Below are positions 1 to 6,910 of a stretch of DNA of 7,911 nt, piece after piece. A program made the position numbers and the translations under genes. Under the pieces are notes generated by a model, which worked only from the letters and a program-made list of their open reading frames with translations, was not told the DNA's origin and did no database searches. This DNA is from an uncultured Oscillospiraceae bacterium. GTDB lineage: Bacteria > Bacillota > Clostridia > Oscillospirales > Oscillospiraceae. How positions within the stretch are numbered: position 1 is the stretch's first letter; every line of letters begins with the position of its first letter. The DNA lies in the NCBI GenBank assembly GCA_934630985.1, contig CAKTXO010000061.1, positions 1-7,911 of the forward strand, given 5' to 3'.

Positions 1-14
1 TTACAAAGAATTAG

Positions 15-20
15 AAGGTG
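15..20 (+). promoter_or_regulatory. Ribosome binding site for the first dehydratase gene
   Basis: AAGGTG lies 7 bases before the ATG at 28 and 13 before the ATG at 34, so spacing favours 28. The match to AAGGAG has one mismatch, and a weaker GGGA (24-27) is well spaced for the ATG at 34, so the choice is not fully settled. Confidence 0.5.
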
Positions 21-27
21 AACGGGA

Positions 28-1905
28 ATGGACATGAATAAACCCCAGTTTTTGAGCCGGGCTGTCCTGGGCAAGGTGCTGCTGATTATGGCGGGAGACG
101 TGGTAGCCACCATGCTGTCCTTCTTCTTAGGGTTGTGGTTCCGGTACGATTTCTCCTTCCAGGAGATCCGGGCGGAGCATTTGCAGGGCTTCCTGTCCGC
201 CATCGGCCCCTGGTGCGTCATCACCATTGTGGTTTTTTTGTGCTTCCGGCTGTACAGCAGCATCTGGGCCTTTGTCAGCACCTCAGAGGTGTTCCGGATT
301 GCGGGAGCTTACCTGGTGCTGGCGGTCATCGGCACGCTGGTATTCCGGTTTGACGGCTTCCTGATGCCCCGAAGCAGCATGGTCATGGGATACCTTCTGA
401 GCTTTGCCATGACGGTGCTCATTCGCTTTTCCTACCGGCTCTGGCGGACGGCGCAAAGGCAGCTGAGCCATATGGCTCATGCCAACGGCCTGAAAAACGT
501 GATGCTCATCGGCGCGGGGGACGCAGGCCGGGCGCTGGCCATGGAGTTTTTAAGCAGCGATTATGTGAAGGATCACCTGTCCTGCGTCATCGACGACAAC
601 CCGGTAAAGCTGAATAAGCGGCTGTGCGGGGTGCCCATCGTGGGCAACCGCTACGATATCCCCGCCATGGCCAAGCAGTATAAGATCAGTAAGATTATTT
701 TCGCCATTCCCAGCTGCCCCGCCAAAATGCGCAAGGAAATCCTGGATATCTGCACCACCACCGGCTGCGAGGTGCAGATGCTTCCGGGCATTTACCAGAT
801 GGTCAACGGGGAGGTCAGCGTCAGCAAGCTGCGCCAGGTGGATCCCCAGGACTTACTGGGCAGAGATCCTATCCAGGTGAATCTGGAGGAAATTTTCGGC
901 TATATCCACGGAAAAACCGTACTGGTCACCGGCGGCGGCGGAAGCATCGGCAGCGAGCTGTGCCGTCAGATTGCGGGAGCCGAGCCGGAAATGCTGATTA
1001 TTTTCGATATTTACGAGAACAATGCCTATGACATCCAGCAGGAGCTCCGGCGGAACTTCCCGGAGCTGAATCTTCTGGTGCTCATCGGCTCCGTGCGCAA
1101 TACCAGCCGGGTGGATTGGGTGGTCGGGCATTACCGGCCTGATCTCATCTTCCATGCGGCGGCTCACAAGCATGTGCCTCTCATGGAGGACAGCCCCAAC
1201 GAGGCCATCAAAAACAATGTCTTCGGCACCTATAAGGTGGCCTCCGCCGCGGCAAAATACGGCGTCCGCCGGTTCGTGCTGATCTCCACCGACAAGGCGG
1301 TAAACCCCACCAACATCATGGGTGCCTCCAAGCGGCTGTGTGAAATGGTGATTCAGATGATGGATCGCCGGTCGAAGACCGAGTTTGTAGCTGTGCGTTT
1401 CGGCAACGTCCTGGGCAGCAACGGCAGCGTCATTCCGCTTTTCAAAAAGCAGATTGCCGCCGGCGGCCCGGTGACGGTGACCCACCCAGACATTATCCGC
1501 TATTTTATGACCATTCCCGAGGCGGTGAGCCTGGTGCTCCAGGCGGGCTATTACGCCAAGGGCGGGGAGATTTTCATTCTGGACATGGGCGAGCCGGTGA
1601 AGATCGATACCATGGCACGGAACATGATCCGCCTCAGCGGCTATGAGCCGGACGTGGACATCAAAGTGGTCTACACCGGCCTGCGTCCCGGCGAAAAGCT
1701 CTATGAGGAGCTTCTTATGAAGGAAGAGGGGCTTCAGGAGACCGCCAATAAGCTCATTCACATCGGCAAGCCCATTGAAATGGACGATGAGAAATTCGCC
1801 GCCCAGCTGGAATGCCTGAAGGCGGCCTGCCAGGCGGAAACGGAAAATATGAAGGATATTGTGGCGGAAATCGTGCCAACCTATCGGAAAAAGCTTGAAG
1901 TATAA
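28..1905 (+). CDS. capD: Membrane-anchored UDP-GlcNAc 4,6-dehydratase (CapD/PglF/WbpM class)
   Basis: The 625-residue protein has the two-part build of the long nucleotide-sugar dehydratases. Its N-terminal third carries about four membrane segments (roughly residues 15-38, 58-76, 88-106 and 112-134). A first Rossmann fold follows with GAGDAG at 162-167, then a catalytic SDR domain with the NAD-binding motif TGGGGSIG at 301-308. The active-site region reads STDKAVNPTNIMGASK (420-435), so a methionine (M431) stands where classical SDRs have tyrosine, four residues before K435. This Met variant is known in WbpM and PglF. Later family motifs RYFMTIPEAV and GLRPGEKLYEELL are intact, and the length is normal. 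Family knowledge predicts NAD-dependent conversion of UDP-GlcNAc to the D-xylo-4-keto-6-deoxy sugar on the inner face of the membrane. The start at 28 is favoured by AAGGTG at 15-20; ATG at 34 is an alternative. The neighbouring transferase and SDR would use the product. Class assignment is firm; the exact sugar is inferred. Confidence 0.95.
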   Translation: MDMNKPQFLSRAVLGKVLLIMAGDVVATMLSFFLGLWFRYDFSFQEIRAEHLQGFLSAIGPWCVITIVVFLCFRLYSSIWAFVSTSEVFRIAGAYLVLAVIGTLVFRFDGFLMPRSSMVMGYLLSFAMTVLIRFSYRLWRTAQRQLSHMAHANGLKNVMLIGAGDAGRALAMEFLSSDYVKDHLSCVIDDNPVKLNKRLCGVPIVGNRYDIPAMAKQYKISKIIFAIPSCPAKMRKEILDICTTTGCEVQMLPGIYQMVNGEVSVSKLRQVDPQDLLGRDPIQVNLEEIFGYIHGKTVLVTGGGGSIGSELCRQIAGAEPEMLIIFDIYENNAYDIQQELRRNFPELNLLVLIGSVRNTSRVDWVVGHYRPDLIFHAAAHKHVPLMEDSPNEAIKNNVFGTYKVASAAAKYGVRRFVLISTDKAVNPTNIMGASKRLCEMVIQMMDRRSKTEFVAVRFGNVLGSNGSVIPLFKKQIAAGGPVTVTHPDIIRYFMTIPEAVSLVLQAGYYAKGGEIFILDMGEPVKIDTMARNMIRLSGYEPDVDIKVVYTGLRPGEKLYEELLMKEEGLQETANKLIHIGKPIEMDDEKFAAQLECLKAACQAETENMKDIVAEIVPTYRKKLEV

Positions 1906-1912
1906 GGGGAAT

Positions 1913-1916
1913 GAGG
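1913..1916 (+). promoter_or_regulatory. Ribosome binding site that sets the start of the sugar transferase
   Basis: GAGG sits 6 bases before the ATG at 1923. The in-frame ATG at 1911 has only GGGGA one base upstream, too close to act as its binding site. This makes 1923 the better start and gives the MYQKYAKRLID N-terminus, which begins close to the membrane helix as is usual in this family. Confidence 0.7.
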
Positions 1917-1922
1917 ATCACC

Positions 1923-2540
1923 ATGTATCAGAAATACGCGAAGCGTTTGATCGATCTGCTGCTGTCCGCCTGCGCCATTGTGGTGCTGTCGCCGGTGTAC
2001 CTTCTGATTTGTCTTGCCATTGTGGCGGACGATCCGGGGCCGGTGTTCTTCCGGCAGAAGCGGGTGGGCATCCACAAGACCCATTTCTGGATTCTGAAAT
2101 TTCGCACCATGAAGGTGAGCACCCCCAAGGACGTGCCCACCCATCTGCTGGAAAATCCGGAGCAGTATATCACCCGGGTGGGAAAATTCCTGCGCAAGAC
2201 CTCCCTGGACGAACTTCCCCAGATTTTTCAGATTTTTACGGGTAAAATGGCCATTATCGGCCCCCGGCCTGCCCTGTGGAATCAGTTTGACCTGATCGCC
2301 GAGCGGGACAAGTACGGAGCCAACGATGTGCGCCCGGGGCTCACCGGCTGGGCCCAGATCAACGGTCGGGACGAGCTGCCCATTGACGTGAAGGCTCGGT
2401 TTGACGGCGAGTATGTGCAAAACCTCAGCTTCGCCTTTGACTGCAAGTGCTTCTTCGGCACCATTCGCTCGGTGCTCAAGTCCGAAGGTGTGGTGGAGGG
2501 CGGCACCGGCCAGCTGGAAAAGGAGAAGAAGGGCAAATGA
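1923..2540 (+). CDS. Initiating undecaprenyl-phosphate sugar-1-phosphate transferase (CapM/PglC class)
   Basis: This 205-residue protein matches the small, monotopic phosphoglycosyl transferases that move a sugar-1-phosphate from a UDP-sugar to undecaprenyl phosphate. It has a basic KR (7-8) before a hydrophobic helix (about 9-35) broken by Ser-Pro at 23-24, the signature of the membrane re-entrant helix. Next come DDPGPVFFRQKRVG (36-49) and KFRTM (59-63). The catalytic acidic pair is in TSLDELPQ (D96-E97). IIGPRP (111-116) and RPGLTGWAQINGR (137-149) follow. No multi-pass N-terminal domain is present, so this is the PglC/CapM size and not the WbaP/WcaJ size. The gene starts 17 bases after the dehydratase stop and shares an ATGA overlap with the next gene. 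The neighbours suggest D-FucNAc-1-P (or D-QuiNAc-1-P) as donor moiety, like CapM of S. aureus. Donor specificity cannot be read from the sequence. Confidence 0.93.
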   Translation: MYQKYAKRLIDLLLSACAIVVLSPVYLLICLAIVADDPGPVFFRQKRVGIHKTHFWILKFRTMKVSTPKDVPTHLLENPEQYITRVGKFLRKTSLDELPQIFQIFTGKMAIIGPRPALWNQFDLIAERDKYGANDVRPGLTGWAQINGRDELPIDVKARFDGEYVQNLSFAFDCKCFFGTIRSVLKSEGVVEGGTGQLEKEKKGK

Positions 2541-3415
2541 AGCGGATTCTCATTACCGGCGCCCAGGGCTATATCGGAAGCGCCCTTGCCCAATACCTGC
2601 GCCGCTGGCCGGAGGAATACCAGGTGGATTTCCTCAGCCTACGGGAGGAAGCTTGGCGGCAGGCGGATTTCGGCGGTTACGATGCCATTGTCCACGCGGC
2701 GGCCATCGTCCACCAGCCCAAATCCAAGGATGACCCTTCTCAGGCGGAACTTTACGACCGGGTGAACCATCTGCTCACAGCGGAGCTTGCCCAAAAGGCA
2801 AAAAACGAAGGCGTGAGTCAGTTCCTCTTTCTTAGCTCGGAAAGCGTCTACGGTCTTCACGCCCCGGTGGGCAAGACCCTGACCATCACCGCCGATACCC
2901 CCTTGAACCCAACGGACAATTATGGCATCAGCAAGTTAAAAGCTGAGAAAGATTTGAACCTTCTCCGGGGCGACGGCTTCCGGGTGGCCATTCTCCGCCC
3001 GCCCATGATTTACGGCAGGGACTGCAAGGGCAATTACCGAACCTTAGCCCGGCTGGCGGAAAAGCTGCCAGTTTTCCCCAAAATCGCCAATCAGCGTTCC
3101 ATGCTCTATATCGGCAATCTCTGCGAATTTCTCCGGCTGCTTATCCAGGACGAGGCCGACGGGATCTTCTGTCCCCAGAACGCCGAATATGTTTCCACCA
3201 GCCGCATGGTACAGGAAATCGCGAAAGTCCACGGCAAGCACATCCGCCTGGTAGGCGGTTGCGCCTGGGCGCTGAAGCTTCTGTCCCACCTGACCCCCCT
3301 GGCGGGGAAGGCCTTCGGCAGTCTGTGCTATGACAAGTCCCTCAGCGATTATCCTCAAAACTATAACATCGTGGGCTTTGAACAGTCCATTGCGGAAACG
3401 GAGGGCGGTGCGTGA
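2537..3415 (+). CDS. NAD-dependent SDR, probable UDP-4-keto-6-deoxy-HexNAc 4-reductase (CapN/WbpV-like)
   Basis: The 292-residue protein is a soluble extended SDR. It has the nucleotide-binding motif TGAQGYIG (7-14), HAAAIVHQP after the fourth strand, SSESVYG (100-106) carrying the probable catalytic Ser, and YGISK with Y129 and K133, so the classical Tyr-Lys pair is intact. LRPPMIYG and the RSMLYIGNLCEF segment are typical of the WbpV/WbpK/CapN/GalE-like group. In that group some members reduce the 4-keto sugar made by a CapD/WbpM dehydratase to UDP-D-FucNAc or UDP-D-QuiNAc, while others are annotated as 4-epimerases. Position between dehydratase, initiating transferase and glycosyltransferase favours the reductase role. 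The ATG at 2537 is chosen because it overlaps the upstream TGA as ATGA, has AGGAG at 2521-2525, and starts directly with the Rossmann strand. An in-frame ATG at 2447 would only add residues encoded inside the upstream gene. Which 4-epimer it makes is unknown. Confidence 0.88.
   Translation: MKRILITGAQGYIGSALAQYLRRWPEEYQVDFLSLREEAWRQADFGGYDAIVHAAAIVHQPKSKDDPSQAELYDRVNHLLTAELAQKAKNEGVSQFLFLSSESVYGLHAPVGKTLTITADTPLNPTDNYGISKLKAEKDLNLLRGDGFRVAILRPPMIYGRDCKGNYRTLARLAEKLPVFPKIANQRSMLYIGNLCEFLRLLIQDEADGIFCPQNAEYVSTSRMVQEIAKVHGKHIRLVGGCAWALKLLSHLTPLAGKAFGSLCYDKSLSDYPQNYNIVGFEQSIAETEGGA
3400..3405 (+). promoter_or_regulatory. Ribosome binding site supporting a GTG start
   Basis: GGAGGG lies 6 bases before the GTG at 3412 and inside the end of the upstream SDR gene. 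It is the strongest Shine-Dalgarno match in the window and supports the non-ATG start that overlaps the SDR stop codon as GTGA. Confidence 0.75.
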
Positions 3416-4641
3416 AAAAGGATATTCTGTTTCTGTGCCAGTTTTTTTACCCCGAGTATATTTCCTCGGCGGTGCTGCCCTTCGATACCGCCAAGGCTCT
3501 GCATCAGGCGGGCTTTTCCGTGGAGGTGCTCTGCGGCTACCCCAGAGAGTACTCGGATAGGGAGAACGTCCCCCAGACGGAGACGGTGGAGGGAATTTTC
3601 ATCCGGCGGCTGAAATATCTCCAGCTGGATCGTTCCGGCTTTCTGGGTCGGATTCTCAATTATTTTTCCTTCACCTTTATGGTGCTGCTGAATCTGCCCA
3701 GGCTTTCCGGCTATCGCAGTGTGGTGGTCTATTCCAATCCGCCGATTCTGCCCTGGATCGCCACCTGGGCCAAGGCGCTGTTCGGCACCAAGCTGGTTTT
3801 CGTCAGCTATGATCTGTACCCGGAGGTGGCCACCGTCACCGGCACCCTGGGAGAAAAGAACCCCATCTGCCGCCTGATGAACCACATCAACCGCTGCATC
3901 TGCAAGCGCGCCGACCGGATCGTGGCTCTGTCCCGGGAGATGAAGGCCTACATCCGCACCCACCGGGATTTCCCGGCGGAGAGAATCGACGTGATTCCCA
4001 ACTGGTACGAGGACAAAGGCGTTCTGAATACCGATCGGGAACATAACCCCTTCCGGGAGATTACCAAGGGCCGGTTTACCGTGTCCTATTTCGGCAATAT
4101 GGGCACCATGCAGGACATGCAGACCGTTTTGTCCGCTGTCCGGGCTTTGAAGGATGACCCGGATGTGTTCTTCCTCTTCGCCGGTCACGGCAACAAAATG
4201 GAAGCCTTAAAGCAGACCGTCCAGGCAGAAAACATCGAAAACATTGCGATCTATCCATTTCTCCACGGGGCGGATTTTGAAAATGCCCTTGCCATCAGCG
4301 ACTGCGCTCTGGTGACCCTGGTGGCGGGCAGCACCGGCCTGTGCTGCCCCAGTAAAACCTACAGCTACATGATGCAGGGCATCCCTCTGCTTGCGGTCAT
4401 GGACGAAGGCGACATCGTCTCGGACATTGAGGCCGGTGCCGGCTGCTGGGTGCGAAACGGGGAAGGGGAGCGGCTGGCGGAAAAAATCCGGATGCTGAAA
4501 GACAGCCCGGAAACCGTTGAAGCCATGCGCCGGGTCTGCCGCAGCCTCTACGAGAAAAAATACACCAAAGAAATTTGCACTGCCCAGTATGTCGGCCTTT
4601 TCCGGGCGCTTCTGGGGCAGAAAGGAGAGACGAAACCATGA
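3412..4641 (+). CDS. wbuB: Family 4 glycosyltransferase, WbuB/CapL type, probable L-FucNAc transferase
   Basis: The 409-residue protein is a GT-B fold retaining-type transferase of family 4. The N-terminal acceptor domain begins with ILFLCQFFYPEYISSA, in which QFFYPE is typical of this group, and has a hydrophobic stretch at about 81-98 that probably docks on the membrane. SYDLYPEVA (132-140) is the family DLxPE motif. The donor domain begins near YFGNMGTMQDM (226-236), followed by FAGHG, and closes with PSKTYSYMMQGIP (313-325), the WbuB-type donor-site segment. It starts with GTG at 3412, overlapping the previous stop as GTGA, and ends in an ATGA overlap with capE. In known clusters a transferase of this type next to fnlABC adds L-FucNAc (WbuB, WbjE, CapL). 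That makes transfer of L-FucNAc onto the lipid-linked first sugar the best guess. The family is firm, while donor and acceptor are inferred. Confidence 0.9.
   Translation: MKKDILFLCQFFYPEYISSAVLPFDTAKALHQAGFSVEVLCGYPREYSDRENVPQTETVEGIFIRRLKYLQLDRSGFLGRILNYFSFTFMVLLNLPRLSGYRSVVVYSNPPILPWIATWAKALFGTKLVFVSYDLYPEVATVTGTLGEKNPICRLMNHINRCICKRADRIVALSREMKAYIRTHRDFPAERIDVIPNWYEDKGVLNTDREHNPFREITKGRFTVSYFGNMGTMQDMQTVLSAVRALKDDPDVFFLFAGHGNKMEALKQTVQAENIENIAIYPFLHGADFENALAISDCALVTLVAGSTGLCCPSKTYSYMMQGIPLLAVMDEGDIVSDIEAGAGCWVRNGEGERLAEKIRMLKDSPETVEAMRRVCRSLYEKKYTKEICTAQYVGLFRALLGQKGETKP
4622..4627 (+). promoter_or_regulatory. Ribosome binding site for capE
   Basis: AAGGAG lies 10 bases before the ATG at 4638, inside the end of the glycosyltransferase gene. 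It supports 4638 over the in-frame ATG at 4575, whose extra 21 residues would be only a frame-shadow of the transferase C-terminus. Confidence 0.65.
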
Positions 4642-5687
4642 GTATCTTTGCGGGTAAGACCCTGATGATCACCGGCGGCACCGGTTCCTTCGGCAACGCG
4701 GTGCTGAACCGGTTCCTGGATACGGACATTGGGGAAATCCGGATTTTCTCCCGGGACGAAAAGAAGCAGGACGACATGCGCCATGAGTTCCAGGCGAAAA
4801 TGCCGGAGGCCTCAACGAAAATCAAGTTCTTCATCGGCGATGTCCGGGATTTGCAGTCCGTGAAAAACGCCATCCACAATGTGGACTACATTTTCCACGC
4901 GGCGGCTCTGAAGCAGGTGCCCTCCTGCGAGTTTTTCCCTATGGAGGCGGTAAAGACCAATGTCATCGGCACGGATAACGTGCTCACCGCCGCCATTGAC
5001 GAGGGAGTCAAGGCGGTGATCTGCCTGTCTACCGACAAGGCGGCCTACCCGGTGAACGCCATGGGCACATCCAAGGCCATGATGGAGAAGGCCATTGTGG
5101 CAAAGTCCCGGACGGTTGATCCGGAGGATACCAAAATCTGCTGCACCCGCTATGGCAACGTCATGTGCTCCCGGGGAAGCGTCATCCCCCTGTGGATTGA
5201 CCAGATCAAATCCGGCAGCCCCATTACCATCACCGAGCCGAACATGACCCGGTTCATCATGTCCCTGGAGGAGGCCGTTGACCTGGTGCTGTTTGCCTTC
5301 CGGAACGGCACCAGCGGGGACATCTTAGTCCAGAAGGCTCCCGCCTGCACCATCCGGGTGCTGGCTCAGGCAGTGACGGAGCTGTTCCATCCCGGTCACG
5401 AAATCAAGGTCATCGGCATCCGCCACGGCGAAAAAATGTACGAAACCCTCCTTACCAACGAGGAGTGCGCCCATGCCATTGACCTGGGGAATTTCTACCG
5501 GGTGCCCTCTGACAAGCGGGACTTGAATTACGACAAATATTTCCGGGTGGGCGACGCCCAGCGGAATGTGCTTACCGAGTTCAATTCCAACAATACCCAG
5601 CTTTTGGATGTGGAGCAGGTGAAGCAGAAGCTTCTGCCCCTTGCCTATATCCGGGAAGAACTGGCTGCCATTCGGGAAAAGGCCTGA
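4638..5687 (+). CDS. capE: UDP-GlcNAc 4,6-dehydratase/epimerase of UDP-L-FucNAc synthesis (CapE/FnlA)
   Basis: The 349-residue protein is a soluble SDR of the CapE/FnlA/WbjB family, which removes water from UDP-GlcNAc and inverts ring carbons to give an L-configured 4-keto-6-deoxy sugar, the first step to UDP-L-FucNAc. The NAD motif is TGGTGSFG (12-19), followed by FSRDEKKQDDMRHEF, which is very characteristic of the family, then HAAALKQVP. The catalytic segment STDKAAYPVNAMGTSK (131-146) again has Met (M142) where classical SDRs have Tyr, with K146 conserved. RYGNVMCSRGSVIP, TRFIMSLEEAVDLV and IRHGEKMYETLL also match, and the C-terminus keeps the usual SDKRDLNYDKY region. Length is normal and no membrane segment is seen. 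The start at 4638 gives MSIFAGKTLMITGG and an ATGA overlap with the transferase stop. Two downstream partners, CapF and CapG, complete the pathway, which makes the assignment strong. Confidence 0.96.
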   Translation: MSIFAGKTLMITGGTGSFGNAVLNRFLDTDIGEIRIFSRDEKKQDDMRHEFQAKMPEASTKIKFFIGDVRDLQSVKNAIHNVDYIFHAAALKQVPSCEFFPMEAVKTNVIGTDNVLTAAIDEGVKAVICLSTDKAAYPVNAMGTSKAMMEKAIVAKSRTVDPEDTKICCTRYGNVMCSRGSVIPLWIDQIKSGSPITITEPNMTRFIMSLEEAVDLVLFAFRNGTSGDILVQKAPACTIRVLAQAVTELFHPGHEIKVIGIRHGEKMYETLLTNEECAHAIDLGNFYRVPSDKRDLNYDKYFRVGDAQRNVLTEFNSNNTQLLDVEQVKQKLLPLAYIREELAAIREKA

Positions 5688-5689
5688 GT

Positions 5690-5694
5690 GAGGA
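5690..5694 (+). promoter_or_regulatory. Ribosome binding site for capF
   Basis: GAGGA sits 6 bases before the ATG at 5701, within the 13-base gap after capE. Its spacing supports 5701 as the start, consistent with the protein opening directly on the first Rossmann strand (MNILITGAAG). Confidence 0.65.
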
Positions 5695-5700
5695 ACTGCT

Positions 5701-6900
5701 ATGAACATTCTGATTACCGGTGCCGCCGGATTTGTGGGGAAAAACCTGGCCGCGGCTCTGCACTGCCTGCAAAACGGCACGGACAGAACCCGACCCAATC
5801 TTTCCGTTGGTGAGCTTTACCTCTACGACAAGGATTCTCCGGCAGAGCTTCTGGAAGAGGGCTGCCGGAATGCGGATTTTGTCTTTAACCTGGCGGGAGT
5901 GAACCGGCCTCAGGACTCCCGGGAGTTCATGGAAGGAAACTTCGGCTTCGCTTCCACCCTGCTGGACACCCTGAAAAAATACCACAATACCTGCCCGGTG
6001 ATGCTCTCTTCCTCCATTCAGGCCACCCTCATCGGCCGCTACGCGGGTGGGGACTACGGCAAGTCCAAGAAGGCAGGGGAGGACTTGTTCTTCCGTTATG
6101 CCCAGGAAACCGGAGCCAGGGTGCTGGTGTACCGGTTCCCCAATCTCTTCGGCAAGTGGTGCCGCCCCAACTACAACAGCGTGGTGGCCACCTTCTGCTA
6201 TAACTACGCCCATGACCTGCCCATTCAGGTCAATGACCCCACCGTCCGGCTGGAAATGCTGTACATTGACGATCTGGTGGCGGAAATGCTGGATGCCCTG
6301 GAAGGGAAAGCGCACGCCTGCGAATTTGACGGACTGACCCCGGTGTTCCGGGCAGACGGAACCTTTTACGCGGCTCCCGTGACCCACAGCGTCACCCTGG
6401 GAGAAATTGTTTCTCTTCTGGATGCTTTCCGAGCCCAGCCCCAGACTCTGAAAATGCCGGAAATTCCGGCAGGCAGCTTTGCCAAGAAGCTTTATTCCAC
6501 TTATCTGTCCTATCTGCCTGCCGAAAAGGCAATTTTCACCCCGAAAACCAATGTGGATGTCCGGGGCAGCTTCACGGAGCTGCTGAAAACCGAAAACTGC
6601 GGCCAGTTCAGCGTGAATATCTCAAAGCCCGGCATTGCCAAGGGTCAGCACTGGCACAATACCAAGTGGGAATTTTTCATTGTAGTCTCCGGCCGCGGTC
6701 TCATTCAGCAGCGGAAAATCGGCACGGAGGAAATTCTGAATTTTGAGGTTTCCGGGGCAGAAATCCAGGCGGTGCATATGCTTCCGGGCTACACCCACAA
6801 CATCATCAACCTGTCCGAAACCGAGAATCTTGTGACCCTCATGTGGGCAAACGAGTGCTTCGACCCGGAAAAACCGGATACCTTCTTTGAACCGGTATAA
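5701..6900 (+). CDS. capF: Bifunctional reductase/epimerase CapF (FnlB), SDR fused to a cupin
   Basis: This 399-residue protein has the two-domain CapF design. The N-terminal SDR has TGAAGFVG (6-13), NLAGVNRPQDSREF, SSSIQAT (103-109), and Y119/K123 as the catalytic pair in GDYGKSKKAGED. RFPNLFGKWCRPNYNSV follows and is nearly diagnostic of the family. A linker (YSTYLSYLP) leads to a C-terminal cupin from about 281, with NVDVRGSFTELLKT and the metal-site motif GQHWHNTKWE. Candidate metal ligands are H317, H319 and E324, with H366 in PGYTHN. In S. aureus CapF the cupin performs C3 epimerisation on the CapE product and the SDR reduces C4 with NADPH, giving UDP-L-6-deoxytalose-NAc. From memory the S. 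aureus protein is about 369 residues, so this one is some 30 longer. The surplus lies mainly near residues 20-40 and 205-225, and no motif is disrupted. The gene follows capE by 13 bases and precedes capG by 10. Confidence 0.95.
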   Translation: MNILITGAAGFVGKNLAAALHCLQNGTDRTRPNLSVGELYLYDKDSPAELLEEGCRNADFVFNLAGVNRPQDSREFMEGNFGFASTLLDTLKKYHNTCPVMLSSSIQATLIGRYAGGDYGKSKKAGEDLFFRYAQETGARVLVYRFPNLFGKWCRPNYNSVVATFCYNYAHDLPIQVNDPTVRLEMLYIDDLVAEMLDALEGKAHACEFDGLTPVFRADGTFYAAPVTHSVTLGEIVSLLDAFRAQPQTLKMPEIPAGSFAKKLYSTYLSYLPAEKAIFTPKTNVDVRGSFTELLKTENCGQFSVNISKPGIAKGQHWHNTKWEFFIVVSGRGLIQQRKIGTEEILNFEVSGAEIQAVHMLPGYTHNIINLSETENLVTLMWANECFDPEKPDTFFEPV

Positions 6901-6905
6901 AGGAG
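6901..6905 (+). promoter_or_regulatory. Ribosome binding site for capG
   Basis: AGGAG starts on the base right after the capF TAA stop and is 5 bases from the ATG at 6911. It is a close match to the consensus. Its position means a ribosome ending on capF sits on it, so the two genes are probably translated together. Confidence 0.75.
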
Positions 6906-6910
6906 AATTT

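Noticed and set aside
853..1761. 302-codon open frame on the minus strand opposite the dehydratase
   Set aside because: It lies wholly antisense to a gene whose motifs are clear. Its translation is rich in His, Gly, Val and Asp with no recognisable domain, as expected from reading GC-biased codons backwards.
1911..1913. Upstream ATG as start of the sugar transferase
   Set aside because: Its possible binding site is one base away, whereas ATG 1923 has GAGG at a proper distance and gives the expected N-terminus.
3361..4188. 275-codon minus-strand open frame opposite the glycosyltransferase
   Set aside because: It is fully contained in the antisense of well-supported genes, spans a gene junction without adapting to it, and its protein is low-complexity and His/Gly-rich.
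4575..4577. Longer capE start
   Set aside because: The extra 21 residues are encoded inside the glycosyltransferase gene and resemble no family N-terminus. ATG 4638 has AAGGAG and the ATGA overlap.
1284..5078. Similar DNA in capD and capE around the STDKA region as a possible recombination repeat
   Set aside because: Identity is limited to short blocks encoding shared catalytic residues and differs elsewhere, which fits ancient protein homology and not a DNA repeat.
5581..6387. 268-codon minus-strand open frame opposite the capE/capF junction
   Set aside because: It crosses two conserved genes in antisense and shows no domain, signal or membrane pattern. It is best read as a codon-bias shadow.
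1906..6910. Internal promoters or terminators between the genes
   Set aside because: The gaps are at most 17 bases and hold only ribosome binding sites. I saw no hairpin followed by a T-run and no convincing -35/-10 pair.
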